NCBI RefSeq assembly: GCF_030247195.1
Contig: NC_080671.1
Span: 72,663,412-72,727,411 of the forward strand
Direction of reading: 5' to 3'
Length of the DNA: 64,000 nucleotides
Origin: Topomyia yanbarensis
Taxonomy: Eukaryota; Arthropoda; Insecta; Diptera; Culicidae
The position numbers were made by a program, and so were the translations under genes. How positions within the stretch are numbered: the stretch's first letter is position 1; each line of letters begins with the position of its first letter. Of this stretch, positions 63,003-64,000 are shown one piece after another. The notes below the pieces were generated by a model, which ran no database searches, had not been told where the DNA came from, and worked only from the letters and a program-made list of their open reading frames with translations.

Positions 63003-64000
63003 AAATCACATAGCATCGATAAAGTTTCCATTTGTCTTAATTACGGTCCTATGATATTTCTGAAGCGCACAACTGGTAATGTAGGCCGGTTCCAAGAGCA
63101 GGTGAATATTTTTCTGAGAATTAATGTATGTACTTGAGTGGCGTTTAGAACAATCAATAATCCTATATATTAGGAACGATAGATGTTTCTGCAACTGTTT
63201 CTGAGAGCGGTTTGAAGTGTGGTACGGAGTCACTTCTTGTTGAAACATTACTTATGGGAGCAGTCCGTACTGTTATTCAGTGGCGGCTCCAGATCCAGAA
63301 CCGTTATACAGTGTTAGCGTGTTTATTTAGAACATTGTAGCTTATTGAATCTGTATCGTTGACGAATAAAACCAATAGAAGTAGTTCTTAGTGGCTTCCT
63401 TATGAAACATATTGAATAATGTTTGAGATTCATTTGCCAAATCAATCGCAACACTTCCAAGATTCGAAATTTCGTTTTCGAAATCGTGCATCAGGTATAT
63501 TTTTCAAAGAGGCTGTGTCCTCATAGAAGGACCCATGGTGACATAGACCTTTGCCGCCGTTATGGCTTCTAGAATGAACACATTCGACGTTACAAATCCA
63601 AACACCAGCGGGATGCTGTAATAAATTTGAACCATAATGGGATCACTGCGATATCAGTTTCGATTTTGATTGATTTTGGCATTTTTTTCCACAAGCCCTT
63701 ATGACATACAAAAGAAAACTTTTCCAAAATATTTACCAGTCAATACTCCTGAAAATAACATAACATTTTGTTTTAAATATCAATTAGCACAAGTTTATTT
63801 CATATTCTAAATCTAAAACTTCCTCATCTTGGCTACGCCACTGGTGCATTGCATCTCGAAGCTTTACTTTCGTTCTGAAGTTTTTCAAATCACAGATAGT
63901 TACCGGTAGCGACTCGTCCTATTATTTAACATTCACTGAAGCTTGCTTGCGTATGTGATATCCATGTTCGATAACATCTAAAAATAGCTTTTCTATAAAT
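63003..64000. other. No gene recognised at the right end
   Basis: Mixed-composition sequence with no frame over 80 codons that carries a motif, and no internal repeat that I can match. Confidence 0.55.

Overview
This 64-kb window is repeat-dominated, non-genic DNA from an insect nuclear genome, most likely a culicine (Aedes-like) mosquito. Support for that comes from a tRNA-derived SINE of the Feilai type with a perfect target duplication, Tc1/mariner transposase relics of the mosquito FWPDLA type, BEL/Pao, Penelope-like and several LINE lineages, and many palindromic MITEs. I find no protein-coding host gene that I would annotate with confidence. One short GC-rich stretch near 29.2-29.4 kb could be an exon.

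Layout. 1-2057 is an 8-bp satellite (GACTGGAA) that becomes an 8+10-bp compound repeat. 2.1-7.3 kb holds a dead mariner-type transposase, nested MITEs and a hammerhead-ribozyme-like fold. 7331-13206 and 16508-26466 are two very large 7-bp satellite blocks (CATAAAA and its one-base variant CATTAAA). Between them lie a 2.8-kb island containing a SINE and a 500-N assembly gap. 26.8-28.8 kb is a 1.6-kb palindromic MITE sitting inside a TA microsatellite. 28.8-32.4 kb is mostly featureless. 32.5-35.7 kb holds two dead LINEs in opposite orientation.

37.8-47.9 kb is a Russian-doll nest. A LINE ORF1 relic (minus strand) is split by a 1.73-kb element with CACGGTG ends and by a foldback element with TTAA target sites. 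The foldback is itself split by a 5.1-kb Penelope-like element flanked by an 11-bp duplication. That Penelope element carries, in place of part of its reverse transcriptase, the 3' half of a BEL/Pao element whose integrase frame is open and complete. 50.9-56.3 kb contains three more LINE relics, one interrupted by a 128-bp Penelope terminal unit. 56.8-57.7 kb is an element with CACAGTG ends and a 5-bp GC-rich duplication (Transib/RAG-like signature). 58.8-61.8 kb has a second mariner-type relic and a degenerate ~98-bp minisatellite split by a MITE. The last 2 kb shows only unrecognised short reading frames.

The elements do not form a pathway. The interest is in the insertion chronology, in two diverged hammerhead-like RNAs whose helices co-vary, in MITEs with V(D)J-signal-like termini, and in the variant layering of the 7-bp satellite. 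The very long apparent reading frames on the minus strand of the satellites are a by-product of a 7-bp unit without stop codons and are not genes.
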